Positions 17,450 through 29,036 of a stretch of 64,000 nucleotides of DNA are shown in pieces. Below the pieces are notes generated by a model that was not told the origin of the DNA, searched no databases, and worked only from the letters and a program-made list of their open reading frames with translations. The translations under genes were made by a program, and so were the position numbers. The DNA comes from Pseudomonas azotoformans (GTDB lineage Bacteria > Pseudomonadota > Gammaproteobacteria > Pseudomonadales > Pseudomonadaceae). How positions within the stretch are numbered: the stretch's first letter is position 1; every line of letters starts with the position of its first letter. The stretch covers positions 4,526,001 to 4,590,000 of the forward strand of contig NZ_LT629702.1 of NCBI RefSeq assembly GCF_900103345.1, read 5' to 3'.

Positions 17450-18843
17450 GTACCGCAGCCCGAGTAGCCCCGACATTCCCCGACAGCATCTTCCGCGCTT
17501 ATGACATCCGTGGCGTGGTGCCCAAGACCCTGACCGCCGAAACCGCCTACTGGATTGGCCGGGCCATCGGCGCCCAGAGCCTGGCCCAGGACGAGCCCAA
17601 CGTGTCGGTCGGCCGTGACGGTCGCCTGTCCGGCCCGGAGTTGGTGGAACAACTGATCCAGGGCCTGGCAGACAGCGGTTGCCATGTGAGCGACGTGGGC
17701 CTGGTGCCGACGCCGGCACTGTACTACGCCGCCAACGTACTGGCCGGTAAGTCCGGGGTGATGCTCACCGGCAGCCACAACCCGTCGGACTACAACGGTT
17801 TCAAGATCGTCATCGCCGGCGACACCCTGGCCAACGAACAGATCCAGGCCCTGCATGACCGCCTGAAGACCAACGACCTGACCAGCGGCAAGGGCACCGT
17901 CACCAAAGTCGACATCCTGCAGCGCTACTCTGATCAAATCACTGGTGACGTCAAACTCGCACGCCGCCTGAAAGTGGTGGTGGACTGCGGCAACGGTGCC
18001 GCTGGCGTAATCGCCCCACAGTTGCTCGAAGCCCTGAACTGCGAAGTGATCCCGCTGTTCTGCGACGTGGACGGCAACTTCCCCAACCACCACCCGGACC
18101 CAGGCAAGCCGGAGAACCTGGTGGACCTGATCGCCAAGGTCAAGGAAACCGGAGCGGATGTCGGCCTGGCCTTCGACGGCGACGGCGACCGCGTGGGCGT
18201 GGTGACCAACACTGGCGAGAACGTGTTCGCCGACCGCCTGTTGATGCTGTTCGCCCGTGATGTAGTGGCACGCAATGCCAATGCCGAGATCATCTTCGAC
18301 GTGAAGTGCACCCGCCGCCTCACCCCGCTGATCAAGGAATATGGCGGTCGCCCGCTAATGTGGAAGACCGGTCACTCGTTGATCAAAAAGAAAATGAAGG
18401 AAACCGGCGCCCTGTTGGCCGGCGAAATGAGCGGCCACGTGTTCTTCAAGGAGCGCTGGTTCGGCTTTGACGACGGTATTTACAGCGCCGCGCGGTTGCT
18501 GGAGATCCTCAGCAAGGAAAAATCTACCGCCGAAGAGCTGTTCCAGACCTTCCCGAACGATATTTCTACGCCAGAGATCAATATCCATGTGACCGAGGAG
18601 AGCAAATTCAGCATCATTGACGCACTGCACGATGCGCAATGGGGCGAAGGCGCCAACCTGACCACCATTGATGGTGTGCGAGTCGATTACGCCAAAGGCT
18701 GGGGCCTGGTTCGCGCGTCCAACACCACACCGGTGCTGGTCCTGCGTTTCGAGGCGGATACCGAGGCTGAGTTGCAGCGCATCAAGGACGTGTTCCACGC
18801 CCAGTTGAAACGTGTTGCCCCTGATCTCCAATTACCGTTCTGA
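17446..18843 (+). CDS. algC: Phosphomannomutase/phosphoglucomutase AlgC
   Basis: 465-residue alpha-D-phosphohexomutase that interconverts mannose/glucose 6- and 1-phosphates, supplying alginate, LPS core and rhamnolipid precursors. Motifs: FRAYDIRGVVP (N-terminal substrate loop), the phosphoserine loop TGSHNPSDYNGFK near residue 110, the metal-binding DGDGDRVGV, the sugar specificity loop GEMSGH and the phosphate-binding RASNTTPVLVLRFEA. The start at 17446 (MSTAARVAPTFPDSIF) gives the P. aeruginosa length (463). It lies between dut and argB, as in P. aeruginosa. Confidence 0.95.
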   Translation: MSTAARVAPTFPDSIFRAYDIRGVVPKTLTAETAYWIGRAIGAQSLAQDEPNVSVGRDGRLSGPELVEQLIQGLADSGCHVSDVGLVPTPALYYAANVLAGKSGVMLTGSHNPSDYNGFKIVIAGDTLANEQIQALHDRLKTNDLTSGKGTVTKVDILQRYSDQITGDVKLARRLKVVVDCGNGAAGVIAPQLLEALNCEVIPLFCDVDGNFPNHHPDPGKPENLVDLIAKVKETGADVGLAFDGDGDRVGVVTNTGENVFADRLLMLFARDVVARNANAEIIFDVKCTRRLTPLIKEYGGRPLMWKTGHSLIKKKMKETGALLAGEMSGHVFFKERWFGFDDGIYSAARLLEILSKEKSTAEELFQTFPNDISTPEINIHVTEESKFSIIDALHDAQWGEGANLTTIDGVRVDYAKGWGLVRASNTTPVLVLRFEADTEAELQRIKDVFHAQLKRVAPDLQLPF

Positions 18844-18862
18844 TTTTTTACCGGAGCCCTGA

Positions 18863-19768
<906 letters not shown>

Positions 19769-19784
19769 AGGCTACAAACAAAAT

Positions 19785-19820
19785 GGCCCCGCTCAATCTG
19801 ATTGAGCGGGGCCTTTTTTG
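19785..19820 (+). terminator. Intrinsic terminator after argB
   Basis: GGCCCCGCTCAAT and its exact complement ATTGAGCGGGGCC enclose a short CTG loop, followed by six Ts. Confidence 0.9.
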
Positions 19821-19845
19821 TGCTTGAACACACTGTAGATCCAAA

Positions 19846-19934
19846 TGTGGGAGGGGGCTTGCCCCCGATTGGCGGTGTATCAGCCAAATAACTGCAACTG
19901 ACACTCCGTCATCGGGGGCAAGCCCCCTCCCACA
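19846..19934. repeat. REPIN (GTGGGAGGGGGCTTGC type)
   Basis: Inverted TGTGGGAGGGGGCTTGCCCC copies separated by about 50 bases, between the convergent argB and pyrE genes and just after the argB terminator. Confidence 0.85.
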
Positions 19935-19963
19935 CTAGCCTTCACACACAAGGGAGCTCGGGG

Positions 19964-20608
19964 TCAGACGCCAAACTGCTCGCGATACGCCTTCACCGCC
20001 GGCAGGTGCTGCTTGAGCTGCGGATCATCTTCCAGGAACTGCAACACCTGGTTCAACGACACGATGCTCACGACTGGAATGCCGAAATCACGCTCCACTT
20101 CCTGGATGGCCGACAACTCACCGTTGCCACGCTCCTGGCGGTTCAGCGCGATCAGCACGCCGGCGGCCTTGGCGCCGTCCTGGGAAGCAATGATCTGCAT
20201 CACTTCGCGGATAGCGGTGCCGGCGGTGATCACATCGTCGATGATCAGCACGTCACCCTTGAGCGGAGCTCCGACCAGGCTGCCGCCTTCGCCGTGGGCC
20301 TTGGCCTCTTTGCGGTTGAAGCACCAAGGCAGGTCCTGGCCATGATGTTCCGCCAGGGCCACGGCAGTCGCCGCCGCCAGGGGAATACCCTTGTAGGCCG
20401 GGCCAAACAGTACGTCGAAGGAAATACCGCTTTCAACGATGGCTGCCGCGTAGAAACGACCCAGTTGAGCCAGGGCCGAACCTGTGTTGAACAAGCCTGC
20501 ATTGAAGAAGTACGGGCTGGTGCGCCCGGACTTCAGGGTGAACTCACCGAAGCGCAAAACGCCGCGATCGATGGCAAAACGAATGAAATCGCGTTGATAC
20601 GCCTGCAT
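19964..20608 (-). CDS. pyrE: Orotate phosphoribosyltransferase
   Basis: 214-residue PyrE, which joins orotate to PRPP to give OMP in pyrimidine synthesis. It carries the flexible catalytic loop [18 protein letters not shown] and the PRPP-binding motif [16 protein letters not shown] near residues 120-135. The start [16 protein letters not shown] at 20608 matches the Pseudomonas form; upstream in-frame codons lack support. It is divergent from crc, as in P. aeruginosa. Confidence 0.96.
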   Translation of the reverse strand: MQAYQRDFIRFAIDRGVLRFGEFTLKSGRTSPYFFNAGLFNTGSALAQLGRFYAAAIVESGISFDVLFGPAYKGIPLAAATAVALAEHHGQDLPWCFNRKEAKAHGEGGSLVGAPLKGDVLIIDDVITAGTAIREVMQIIASQDGAKAAGVLIALNRQERGNGELSAIQEVERDFGIPVVSIVSLNQVLQFLEDDPQLKQHLPAVKAYREQFGV

Positions 20609-20653
20609 GAAAAAAGCCTCAGATACCACGGATTTAGCTAATTAGGTAGACGG

Positions 20654-20668
20654 CGTGTATCATACACG
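20654..20668. promoter_or_regulatory. Perfect palindrome in the pyrE/crc divergent region
   Basis: CGTGTAT C ATACACG, 7-base arms with a one-base centre, 22 bases before the crc start and 45 before the pyrE start. Its position suits an operator or promoter element, but no protein is known to me for it. Confidence 0.35.
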
Positions 20669-20690
20669 CACGCGATTTTTGGGGCCATTT

Positions 20691-21470
20691 ATGCGGATCA
20701 TCAGTGTGAACGTTAATGGTATTCAGGCTGCAGTCGAGCGTGGTTTGCTCAGTTGGCTGCAAGCCCAGAATGCCGACGTCATCTGCCTGCAGGATACCCG
20801 CGCCTCCGCCTTTGAACTGGACGACCCAGCCTTCCAACTGGATGGCTACTTCCTTTATGCCTGCGATGCCGAAGTGCCCACCCAAGGTGGCGTAGCTTTG
20901 TATTCGCGGTTGCAACCCAAGGCGGTCATCAGCGGCCTCGGCTTCGAGACAGCCGACCGCTACGGGCGCTACCTGCAAGCCGATTTCGACAAGGTCAGCA
21001 TCGCGACCTTGCTGCTTCCTTCGGGGCAGAACGGCGATGAAGACTTGAACCAGAAGTTCAAGCTAATGGACGATTTCGCCCGTTACCTGGATAAACAGCG
21101 ACGCAAACGTCGCGAGTACATTTATTGTGGCTCGCTGTACGTGGCGCAACAGAAGCTGGATATCAAAAACTGGCGCGACAGCCAGCAATCCCCGGGCTTC
21201 CTGGCGCCGGAACGGGCCTGGATGGACGAGATTGTCGGCAACATGGGTTATGTGGATGCCCTGCGCGAAGTCAGCCGCGAAGGCGACCAGTACAGCTGGT
21301 GGCCGGATAACGAACAGGCTGAGATGCTCAACCTGGGCTGGCGCTTCGACTACCAGTTGCTGACCCCGGGTCTGCGCCGGTTCGTTCGCAGCGCACGCCT
21401 GCCGCGCCAGCCACGCTTTTCGCAGCACGCGCCGCTGATCGTGGACTACGACTGGACACTGACCATCTGA
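20691..21470 (+). CDS. crc: Catabolite repression control protein Crc
   Basis: 259-residue member of the exonuclease/endonuclease/phosphatase fold that has lost nuclease function. With Hfq it binds A-rich CA motifs in mRNAs to repress less-favoured catabolic genes, and the small RNAs CrcZ/CrcY relieve it. The translation MRIISVNVNGIQAAVERGLL matches Pseudomonas Crc, and the segment EYIYCGSLYVAQQKLDIKNW replaces the usual catalytic motif. The start at 20691 gives the family length (259). It is divergent from pyrE and ends at a symmetric terminator. The amine and amino-acid catabolic genes earlier in this window are typical Crc targets. Confidence 0.96.
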   Translation: MRIISVNVNGIQAAVERGLLSWLQAQNADVICLQDTRASAFELDDPAFQLDGYFLYACDAEVPTQGGVALYSRLQPKAVISGLGFETADRYGRYLQADFDKVSIATLLLPSGQNGDEDLNQKFKLMDDFARYLDKQRRKRREYIYCGSLYVAQQKLDIKNWRDSQQSPGFLAPERAWMDEIVGNMGYVDALREVSREGDQYSWWPDNEQAEMLNLGWRFDYQLLTPGLRRFVRSARLPRQPRFSQHAPLIVDYDWTLTI

Positions 21471-21484
21471 GGTCTTTTCCCAGG

Positions 21485-21520
21485 CACAAAAAAACCGACA
21501 TCGCTGTCGGTTTTTTTGTG
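21485..21520. terminator. Bidirectional intrinsic terminator (crc / DUF4870 gene)
   Basis: Symmetric hairpin: CACAAAAAAACCGACA, a short loop, TGTCGGTTTTTTTGTG. A and T runs on both sides serve both convergent genes. Confidence 0.9.
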
Positions 21521-21528
21521 GGTGCTCA

Positions 21529-21900
21529 TTATTTGATCACACGCCAAGTCAAGGGATAGCGGTAGGCGATACCCTTGTTGGCCTTGATGCTGCCAATGAT
21601 GGTCAGCACCACCGTGGCGATCGCCAGGGCGAACATCAGGAAAAAACCAATCACCGCGAAAGCCAGCACCATGCAAGCGATCCAGGCGATGGCGACGGTG
21701 ATCTGGAAGTTCAGGGCTTCCTTGCCCTGATCATCAATGAACGGGTCCACTTCTTTCTTCATCTGCCACAGGATCAGTGGCCCAACGACGCTGCCGAAGG
21801 GGAACACAAACCCCAGAAACGCCGCGAGATGGCACAACATCGCGCCCTGGCGCACTTCGTAGGAAGGCGTCGGCACCGGCATTTGGCTGTTGTGATTCAT
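21529..21900 (-). CDS. DUF4870 small membrane protein
   Basis: 123-residue inner-membrane protein with the DUF4870 (Tic20-like) pattern. Three hydrophobic stretches lie near residues 22-45, 65-85 and 87-107, with the signatures LCHLAAFLGFVFPFGSVVGP, FIDDQGKEALNFQ and SIKANKGIAYRYPL. The function is unknown. It sits between crc and rph as in other pseudomonads and may be co-transcribed with rph (22 bases apart). Confidence 0.88.
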   Translation of the reverse strand: MNHNSQMPVPTPSYEVRQGAMLCHLAAFLGFVFPFGSVVGPLILWQMKKEVDPFIDDQGKEALNFQITVAIAWIACMVLAFAVIGFFLMFALAIATVVLTIIGSIKANKGIAYRYPLTWRVIK

Positions 21901-21922
21901 GGCGCTTCTCCTTGAGGCGTGT

Positions 21923-22645
21923 TCAGTCAGCCAGGGCGGCGTTCTGCAGTTCGAAGATCTCGGTCATGCCTTTCTGGGCCAGGGCCAGCATCGCGTTCAG
22001 TTCGGCCGGCTGGAATGGCGCGCCTTCGGCGGTGCCCTGCACTTCGATGAAACCACCGGTGCTGGTCATCACCACGTTCAGGTCGGTCTCGGCAGCCGAG
22101 TCTTCCAGGTAGTCCAGGTCCAGCACAGGCTCGCCCTGGTACATACCGACCGAAACAGCGGCGATCATTTGCTTGAGCGGATCACCGCCCTTGAGGCCGC
22201 CACGCTTCTTGATCACTTTCAGCGCGTCAACCAGGGCCACCATGGCACCAGTGATGGACGCGGTGCGGGTACCGCCGTCGGCCTGGATCACGTCGCAGTC
22301 GACGTACAGGGTCACGTCGCCCAGCTTGGACATGTCCAGGGCGGCGCGCAGGGAACGACCGATCAGGCGCTGGATTTCCAGGGTGCGGCCACCTTGCTTG
22401 CCACGACTGGCTTCACGCTGGTTACGCTCGCCGGTGGCGCGCGGCAACATGCCGTACTCGGCGGTCAGCCAGCCCTGGCCCTGGCCTTTAAGAAAGCGCG
22501 GTACGCCGTTTTCGACGCTGACGGTGCAGATCACCTTGGTATCGCCAAACTCGACCAGTACGGATCCCTCGGCGTGTTTGGTGTAGTTGCGGGTGATGCG
22601 GATCGAGCGGAGCTGATCGGCAGCGCGACCACTTGGACGTTTCAT
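21923..22645 (-). CDS. rph: Ribonuclease PH
   Basis: 240-residue phosphorolytic 3'-5' exoribonuclease that trims tRNA 3' ends, acting as a hexamer. Signatures: [15 protein letters not shown] (N-terminus), [20 protein letters not shown], the phosphate-binding [17 protein letters not shown] segment and [19 protein letters not shown]. The start at 22645 fits family length; earlier in-frame codons do not. It is divergent from yicC. Confidence 0.96.
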   Translation of the reverse strand: MKRPSGRAADQLRSIRITRNYTKHAEGSVLVEFGDTKVICTVSVENGVPRFLKGQGQGWLTAEYGMLPRATGERNQREASRGKQGGRTLEIQRLIGRSLRAALDMSKLGDVTLYVDCDVIQADGGTRTASITGAMVALVDALKVIKKRGGLKGGDPLKQMIAAVSVGMYQGEPVLDLDYLEDSAAETDLNVVMTSTGGFIEVQGTAEGAPFQPAELNAMLALAQKGMTEIFELQNAALAD

Positions 22646-22830
22646 AGGGGATACCTGTACTGAGGACGAAAAACTGCCGAGCATTATAGAGCCGCGGGCC
22701 GATTCGGGGCACTGCTAAAAAATCCGGTTACGAATGCCCGGGTTTGGGCGCACTCGCCCCACTGCGCTACAATCCTGCGCCTTCCCAATCATCAGCCCGC
22801 ATCTACGGGGCTGCAACGCGAGGTACCTCC

Positions 22831-24325
<1,495 letters not shown>

Positions 24326-24337
24326 TTGGCTCTTCCC

Positions 24338-24380
24338 AAAACCGCTGCAAGGGCTTTACATTGGCGCTTGTAGCGGTTTT
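24338..24380 (+). terminator. Hairpin terminator candidate after gmk
   Basis: AAAACCGCTGCAAG and CTTGTAGCGGTTTT pair with one mismatch across a 15-base loop. The T tract is only four bases, so stopping may be partial, with some read-through into rpoZ. Confidence 0.55.
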
Positions 24381-24492
24381 GCGAGGGCCTGCGAAAAATC
24401 AGCGCTTCCCTAAACGCTGGTGATTTTTTAAACTGTTTAGTCCGCTCGCCCAACCGGGCAGCGCGCATCTTGCATTCGCTCCGAGGAATACC

Positions 24493-24756
24493 ATGGCCCG
24501 CGTAACCGTTGAAGACTGCCTAGAACACGTGGATAACCGCTTTGAGCTGGTCATGCTCTCTACCAAGCGTGCCCGTCAACTGGCCACTGGCGGCAAAGAG
24601 CCCCTGGTCCAGTGGGAAAACGACAAGCCTACCGTTGTCGCCCTGCGTGAAATCGCTGAAGGCCTGATGAGCTACGAGTTCATCGCCAACGCCGAAATCG
24701 TTGAAGACGAACCGCTGTTTGCAGCGTTCGAGGACGAGTCCAACGAGGCCGTCTAA
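24493..24756 (+). CDS. rpoZ: RNA polymerase omega subunit
   Basis: 87-residue omega subunit that helps assemble beta-prime and forms part of a ppGpp site on RNA polymerase. The translation [20 protein letters not shown] with [15 protein letters not shown] is the standard family pattern. GAGGAATACC lies before the ATG. spoT starts 60 bases downstream in what is normally one operon. Confidence 0.97.
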   Translation: MARVTVEDCLEHVDNRFELVMLSTKRARQLATGGKEPLVQWENDKPTVVALREIAEGLMSYEFIANAEIVEDEPLFAAFEDESNEAV

Positions 24757-24816
24757 GCCTATGCCTGGTCGACGTAGCACGGCGCGGGGTCACAGCCAAC
24801 GGCAGGAGTTCACACT

Positions 24817-26922
24817 TTGCCGAGCATAGACGCCCTCGCCGATCGCTTATCGGCCTACCTCGGCCCAGACCAGGTCAACCTGGTCCGCCGAGCGTATTTC
24901 TACGCCGAACAAGCCCACGACGGCCAACGCCGCCGTAGCGGCGAGGCGTATGTCACCCATCCCCTTGCGGTGGCAAACATTCTTGCCGACATGCACATGG
25001 ACCATCAGAGCCTGATGGCCGCGATGCTGCATGACGTGATCGAAGACACCGGCATCGCCAAGGAAGCGCTCAGCGCGCAATTCGGCGAAACCGTGGCCGA
25101 ACTGGTCGACGGGGTCAGCAAACTGACCCAGATGAACTTCGAGACCAAGGCCGAGGCCCAGGCGGAAAACTTCCAGAAGATGGCCATGGCCATGGCCCGC
25201 GATATCCGCGTGATCCTGGTCAAGCTGGCCGACCGGCTGCACAACATGCGTACGCTGGAAGTGCTCTCCGGCGAAAAACGCCGGCGCATCGCCAAGGAAA
25301 CCCTGGAAATCTACGCGCCCATCGCCAATCGGCTGGGCATGCACGCCATTCGTATCGAATTCGAAGACCTTGGTTTCAAAGCCATGCACCCGATGCGTTC
25401 GGCACGCATCTACCAGGCGGTCAAGCGCGCCCGGGGCAACCGCAAGGAAATCGTCAACAAGATCGAAGAATCCCTGAGCCATTGCCTGGCGATCGACGAG
25501 ATCGAGGGCGAGGTCAGCGGCCGACAAAAGCACATCTACGGCATCTACAAGAAGATGCGCGGCAAGCGCCGGGCCTTCAACGAGATCATGGACGTGTACG
25601 CGTTCCGGATCATCGTCGACAAGGTCGACACCTGTTATCGCGTACTGGGCGCTGTACATAATTTGTACAAACCCCTGCCAGGTCGCTTCAAGGATTACAT
25701 CGCGATTCCCAAGGCCAACGGCTACCAGTCGCTGCATACCACCCTGTTTGGTATGCACGGGGTGCCGATCGAGATCCAGATCCGTACCCGCGAAATGGAA
25801 GAGATGGCCAACAACGGCATCGCCGCCCATTGGCTGTACAAGTCCAGCGGCGACGAGCAGCCTAAAGGCACTCATGCCCGCGCCCGCCAGTGGGTCAAGG
25901 GCGTGCTGGAAATGCAGCAACGTGCCGGCAACTCCCTGGAATTTATCGAAAGCGTGAAGATCGACCTGTTCCCGGACGAGGTCTACGTGTTCACGCCCAA
26001 AGGCCGGATCATGGAGCTGCCCAAGGGCTCCACGGCGGTCGACTTTGCCTATGCGGTGCACACCGATGTGGGCAACAGCTGCATCGCCTGTCGGATCAAT
26101 CGTCGTCTCGCACCGCTGTCCGAACCGCTGCAAAGTGGCTCCACGGTCGAGATCGTCAGTGCCCCGGGCGCGCGCCCGAACCCGGCATGGCTCAACTTCG
26201 TGGTCACCGGCAAGGCGCGCACGCACATCCGTCACGCGCTGAAATTGCAGCGCCGCTCCGAGTCCATCAGCCTGGGCGAACGCCTGCTGAACAAGGTGCT
26301 CAACGGTTTCGACAGCGCTCTCGACAAGATCCCGCAGGAACGCGTGCAAGCGATGCTCCACGAGTACCGCCAGGAAACCATCGAAGACCTGCTGGAAGAT
26401 ATCGGCCTTGGCAACCGCATGGCCTATGTAGTCGCCCGCCGCCTGCTCGGCGAAGGCGAACAGTTGCCAAGCCCGGAAGGCCCGTTGGCGATTCGCGGCA
26501 CCGAGGGCCTGGTGCTGAGCTACGCCAAATGCTGCACGCCGATCCCGGGTGACCCGATTGTCGGCCACTTGTCCGCAGGCAAAGGCATGGTGGTGCACCT
26601 GGACAACTGCCGCAACATCACCGAAATCCGCCACAACCCGGAAAAATGCATCCAGCTCTCGTGGGCCAAGGATGTCACCGGCGAATTCAACGTCGAGTTG
26701 CGCGTGGAGCTGGAACACCAGCGCGGCCTGATCGCCCTGCTCGCCAGCAGCGTCAACGCGGCCGACGGCAATATCGAGAAAATCAGCATGGACGAGCGCG
26801 ATGGCCGCATCAGCGTGGTCCAACTGGTGGTCAGCGTCCACGACCGCGTGCACCTGGCCCGCGTGATCAAGAAACTGCGTGCCTTGACCGGTGTGATCCG
26901 CATCACTCGCATGCGCGCCTAA
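24817..26922 (+). CDS. spoT: Bifunctional (p)ppGpp synthetase/hydrolase SpoT
   Basis: 701-residue RelA/SpoT homologue that degrades and makes (p)ppGpp in the stringent response. Domain order: HD hydrolase (HP at 48, HDVIEDT with H72/D73), synthetase (YHSLHTT-like segment [15 protein letters not shown]), TGS ([27 protein letters not shown]), a zinc-finger-like segment ([11 protein letters not shown]) and C-terminal ACT. The intact HD residues indicate hydrolase activity. Translation starts at TTG (24817-24819), supported by GGCAGGAG 8 bases upstream and the [11 protein letters not shown] family N-terminus. Confidence 0.96.
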   Translation: MPSIDALADRLSAYLGPDQVNLVRRAYFYAEQAHDGQRRRSGEAYVTHPLAVANILADMHMDHQSLMAAMLHDVIEDTGIAKEALSAQFGETVAELVDGVSKLTQMNFETKAEAQAENFQKMAMAMARDIRVILVKLADRLHNMRTLEVLSGEKRRRIAKETLEIYAPIANRLGMHAIRIEFEDLGFKAMHPMRSARIYQAVKRARGNRKEIVNKIEESLSHCLAIDEIEGEVSGRQKHIYGIYKKMRGKRRAFNEIMDVYAFRIIVDKVDTCYRVLGAVHNLYKPLPGRFKDYIAIPKANGYQSLHTTLFGMHGVPIEIQIRTREMEEMANNGIAAHWLYKSSGDEQPKGTHARARQWVKGVLEMQQRAGNSLEFIESVKIDLFPDEVYVFTPKGRIMELPKGSTAVDFAYAVHTDVGNSCIACRINRRLAPLSEPLQSGSTVEIVSAPGARPNPAWLNFVVTGKARTHIRHALKLQRRSESISLGERLLNKVLNGFDSALDKIPQERVQAMLHEYRQETIEDLLEDIGLGNRMAYVVARRLLGEGEQLPSPEGPLAIRGTEGLVLSYAKCCTPIPGDPIVGHLSAGKGMVVHLDNCRNITEIRHNPEKCIQLSWAKDVTGEFNVELRVELEHQRGLIALLASSVNAADGNIEKISMDERDGRISVVQLVVSVHDRVHLARVIKKLRALTGVIRITRMRA

Positions 26923-26944
26923 CCCACATTACAAGGAGTCATTC

Positions 26945-27325
26945 ATGACCAAGACCGTTATCACCAGCGACAAAGCCCCTGCTGCCATCGGCACTTACTC
27001 CCAGGCGATCAAGGCGGGTAACACCGTCTATATGTCCGGCCAGATCCCGCTGGACCCAAAGACCATGGAACTGGTGGAAGGCTTCGAAGCACAGACCGTA
27101 CAGGTCTTCGAAAACCTCAAGTCCGTTGCTGAAGCCGCCGGCGGTTCGTTCAAGGACATCGTCAAGCTGAACATCTTCCTCACCGACCTGAGCCACTTCG
27201 CCAAGGTCAACGAGATCATGGGCAAGTACTTCGAACAGCCTTACCCAGCCCGCGCCGCCATCGGCGTTGCCGCCCTGCCAAAGGGTGCGCAGGTTGAGAT
27301 GGACGCGATCCTGGTCATCGAGTAA
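26945..27325 (+). CDS. ridA: RidA enamine/imine deaminase
   Basis: 126-residue canonical RidA that hydrolyses 2-aminoacrylate and related enamines, protecting PLP enzymes. Signatures: [20 protein letters not shown] and the substrate-binding arginine in [20 protein letters not shown] near residue 105. ACAAGGAG precedes the ATG. It is 22 bases after spoT, an arrangement common in gamma-proteobacteria. It is the better match to the archetype than the paralogue in the dad operon. Confidence 0.95.
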   Translation: MTKTVITSDKAPAAIGTYSQAIKAGNTVYMSGQIPLDPKTMELVEGFEAQTVQVFENLKSVAEAAGGSFKDIVKLNIFLTDLSHFAKVNEIMGKYFEQPYPARAAIGVAALPKGAQVEMDAILVIE

Positions 27326-27331
27326 AACACC

Positions 27332-27357
27332 CGGCGCAGCCCCCACAAGCTGCGCCG
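27332..27357 (+). terminator. Hairpin after ridA
   Basis: CGGCGCAGC and GCTGCGCCG pair perfectly across an 8-base loop, followed by a T-poor ACTTCGTTT. Probably a weak terminator of the spoT-ridA unit. Confidence 0.5.
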
Positions 27358-27378
27358 ACTTCGTTTCAGAAGGATTTC

Positions 27379-28125
27379 ATGATGCGCAAAGCGCTTGTAG
27401 CCTCATCAATGCTCGCCCTGTTGCTCGGCGGCTGTGCCAGTAACCCTGCCGACAGGGATGTGAGCGGCACCTGGATCAACCAGGTCGCCATCGATGCGGC
27501 AGCCAAGGGCGGCCCTTTGCGTGAAGCCCTGCAGAGCTTTGGCCCGAACCTCGAGTGGGAGGTCAATACCAAGGCTTCGCAGGCCCGCTACTACAACGGT
27601 TTTGAAGTAGCTGAAGGCAAGTTGCTGGGTGAACAATCCGGCGCCTGGAACGTGGATTTCTACGGCAGCTCCGCCACCGAACTCAAGCGCAAAGGCAAGC
27701 AACTGCTGCAAGTGGCCAACGACAACGAGCCCGAACAGCTGTTTGCGCGCGCCAAAGACCCAGCCCCCGAAGGCGCACCACTGGGTGCCAACTTCGAGCG
27801 AGCGCTGTATGCGGCCTACCTGGGCGGTGACTGGAAGATCAGCGACGGCTTCGGCAGCGGCGCCATCGTGCAGTTCCAGGCTGACGGCAAGGTCGCCGGC
27901 CTGCCTAATGTGGACCGGTATTCGCTGTGCCTGGCCGGTGATTGCGCCTCGATGAGCGGTGGCTACGACAGCATCTGGCTGCAGCTGAACGGCCAGGGCA
28001 ACCCGTGGATCTTTGTGCGCAAGGGCAAGCAACTGGAGATTTTCCAGGCGGTGAATACCGCGCAGGCCGACGAGGTGCCCTCGTTTACGCCCGGGCCTCG
28101 GCAGTGGCTACTGGAAAAACAGTGA
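27379..28125 (+). CDS. Lipoprotein of unknown function (tandem pair, member 1)
   Basis: 248-residue predicted lipoprotein with signal MMRKALVASSMLALLLGGC (lipobox LLGGC, cysteine near residue 19). No domain is recognised. After the signal both members of the pair carry DVSGTWINQ or DISGVWINQ, a repeated G-rich centre and the C-terminal WIFVRKGKQLEIFQ segment. The DxSGxW opening resembles lipocalin-like or calycin-type envelope proteins, but that is a weak guess. Its last 120 bases are nearly identical to those of the next gene, pointing to duplication with later exchange. AGAAGG lies before the start. Confidence 0.8.
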   Translation: MMRKALVASSMLALLLGGCASNPADRDVSGTWINQVAIDAAAKGGPLREALQSFGPNLEWEVNTKASQARYYNGFEVAEGKLLGEQSGAWNVDFYGSSATELKRKGKQLLQVANDNEPEQLFARAKDPAPEGAPLGANFERALYAAYLGGDWKISDGFGSGAIVQFQADGKVAGLPNVDRYSLCLAGDCASMSGGYDSIWLQLNGQGNPWIFVRKGKQLEIFQAVNTAQADEVPSFTPGPRQWLLEKQ

Positions 28126-28133
28126 TACAAAGC

Positions 28134-28155
28134 AAAGGAGCCCAAGGGCTCCTTT
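28134..28155 (+). terminator. Intrinsic terminator between the two lipoprotein genes
   Basis: AAAGGAGCCC A AGGGCTCCTTT stem followed by further Ts, 8 bases after the first lipoprotein gene's stop codon. Confidence 0.7.
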
Positions 28156-28200
28156 TTCTTTAGCCTGCACCGCGATTGCCACGACTGAAGGCATTGCCCC

Positions 28201-28911
28201 ATGCGCACACTCCTTATCCTCGGCCTCTTGCTGCTGAACGGCTGCACCCCTGCGGATATCAGTGGTGTCTGGATCAATCAGCCAATCATTGATGTGGCCG
28301 CGCAAGGCAAACCGCTGAACATCCACGGTACGCATTTGGAGTGGCACATCGACACTCGTGCTGGCAAGGCACAGGTGCGTAACGGCTTTGAGATGAGCGA
28401 AGGCCAGTTACTGCTCAAATCCCCCAACGTCTGGATCGTCGACTACGGTGGCGGTCACACCGATGAGCTGCAATTTGATGGCAAGTATCTGACCCAGGCG
28501 ACCAACCAATACGCACCACAGGAAGTGTTCAGTCGCCCAACCGAAACGGTGGAGACGGGTTACGGCTGGGTCAACACCTTCGTGAAAGCCCTGAATACAG
28601 CGTACATGGCCGGCGAATGGAACATCATCGACGGCCCCGGGAAAGGCACGACGGCGAGGTTCACCACGCAGGGGCGTGTTTCAGGGCTTGGGCAAGCAGA
28701 TCGATACACACTGTGCCTGGACGGCGACTGCCGGTCCCAGGGTGCGGGCAATGAAACCCTGCTTTTAGGCCATGCAGGCACCGACGATACATGGATCTTC
28801 GTGCGCAAAGGCAAGCAACTGGAGATTTTCCAGGCAGTGAATACCGCGCAGGCCGATGAGGTGCCCTCGTTTACGCCGGGACCTCGGCAGTGGCTGCTGG
28901 TAAAACAATAG
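28201..28911 (+). CDS. Lipoprotein of unknown function (tandem pair, member 2)
   Basis: 236-residue predicted lipoprotein with a short signal MRTLLILGLLLLNGC (lipobox LLNGC, cysteine 15). It is a paralogue of the protein at 27379-28125: the opening DISGVWINQPIIDVAAQGKP aligns with DVSGTWINQVAIDAAAKGGP, the middle is much diverged, and the last 39 residues differ at one position only. A terminator lies between the genes, so they may be expressed separately. The weakly spaced ribosome-binding site suggests low expression. Function unknown. Confidence 0.78.
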   Translation: MRTLLILGLLLLNGCTPADISGVWINQPIIDVAAQGKPLNIHGTHLEWHIDTRAGKAQVRNGFEMSEGQLLLKSPNVWIVDYGGGHTDELQFDGKYLTQATNQYAPQEVFSRPTETVETGYGWVNTFVKALNTAYMAGEWNIIDGPGKGTTARFTTQGRVSGLGQADRYTLCLDGDCRSQGAGNETLLLGHAGTDDTWIFVRKGKQLEIFQAVNTAQADEVPSFTPGPRQWLLVKQ

Positions 28912-28932
28912 CCGCCATGCCGCAAATCCAAA

Positions 28933-29021
28933 TGTGGGAGGGGGCTTGCCCCCGATTGCAGTGCATCAGCTAATACAACTGTGGCTGACACTCCGCTATC
29001 GGGGGCAAGCCCCCTCCCACA
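28933..29021. repeat. REPIN (GTGGGAGGGGGCTTGC type)
   Basis: Inverted TGTGGGAGGGGGCTTGCCCC copies around about 50 bases, between convergent genes. The inner flanks CCCCCGATTG and CTATCGGGGG match those at 9893-9982. Confidence 0.85.
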
Positions 29022-29036
29022 TTTTTTGACTGCGTT

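Noticed and set aside
24847..26853. Long minus-strand frame inside spoT
   Set aside because: Third-position GC bias opens antisense frames in high-GC genes; the translation has no recognisable domain.
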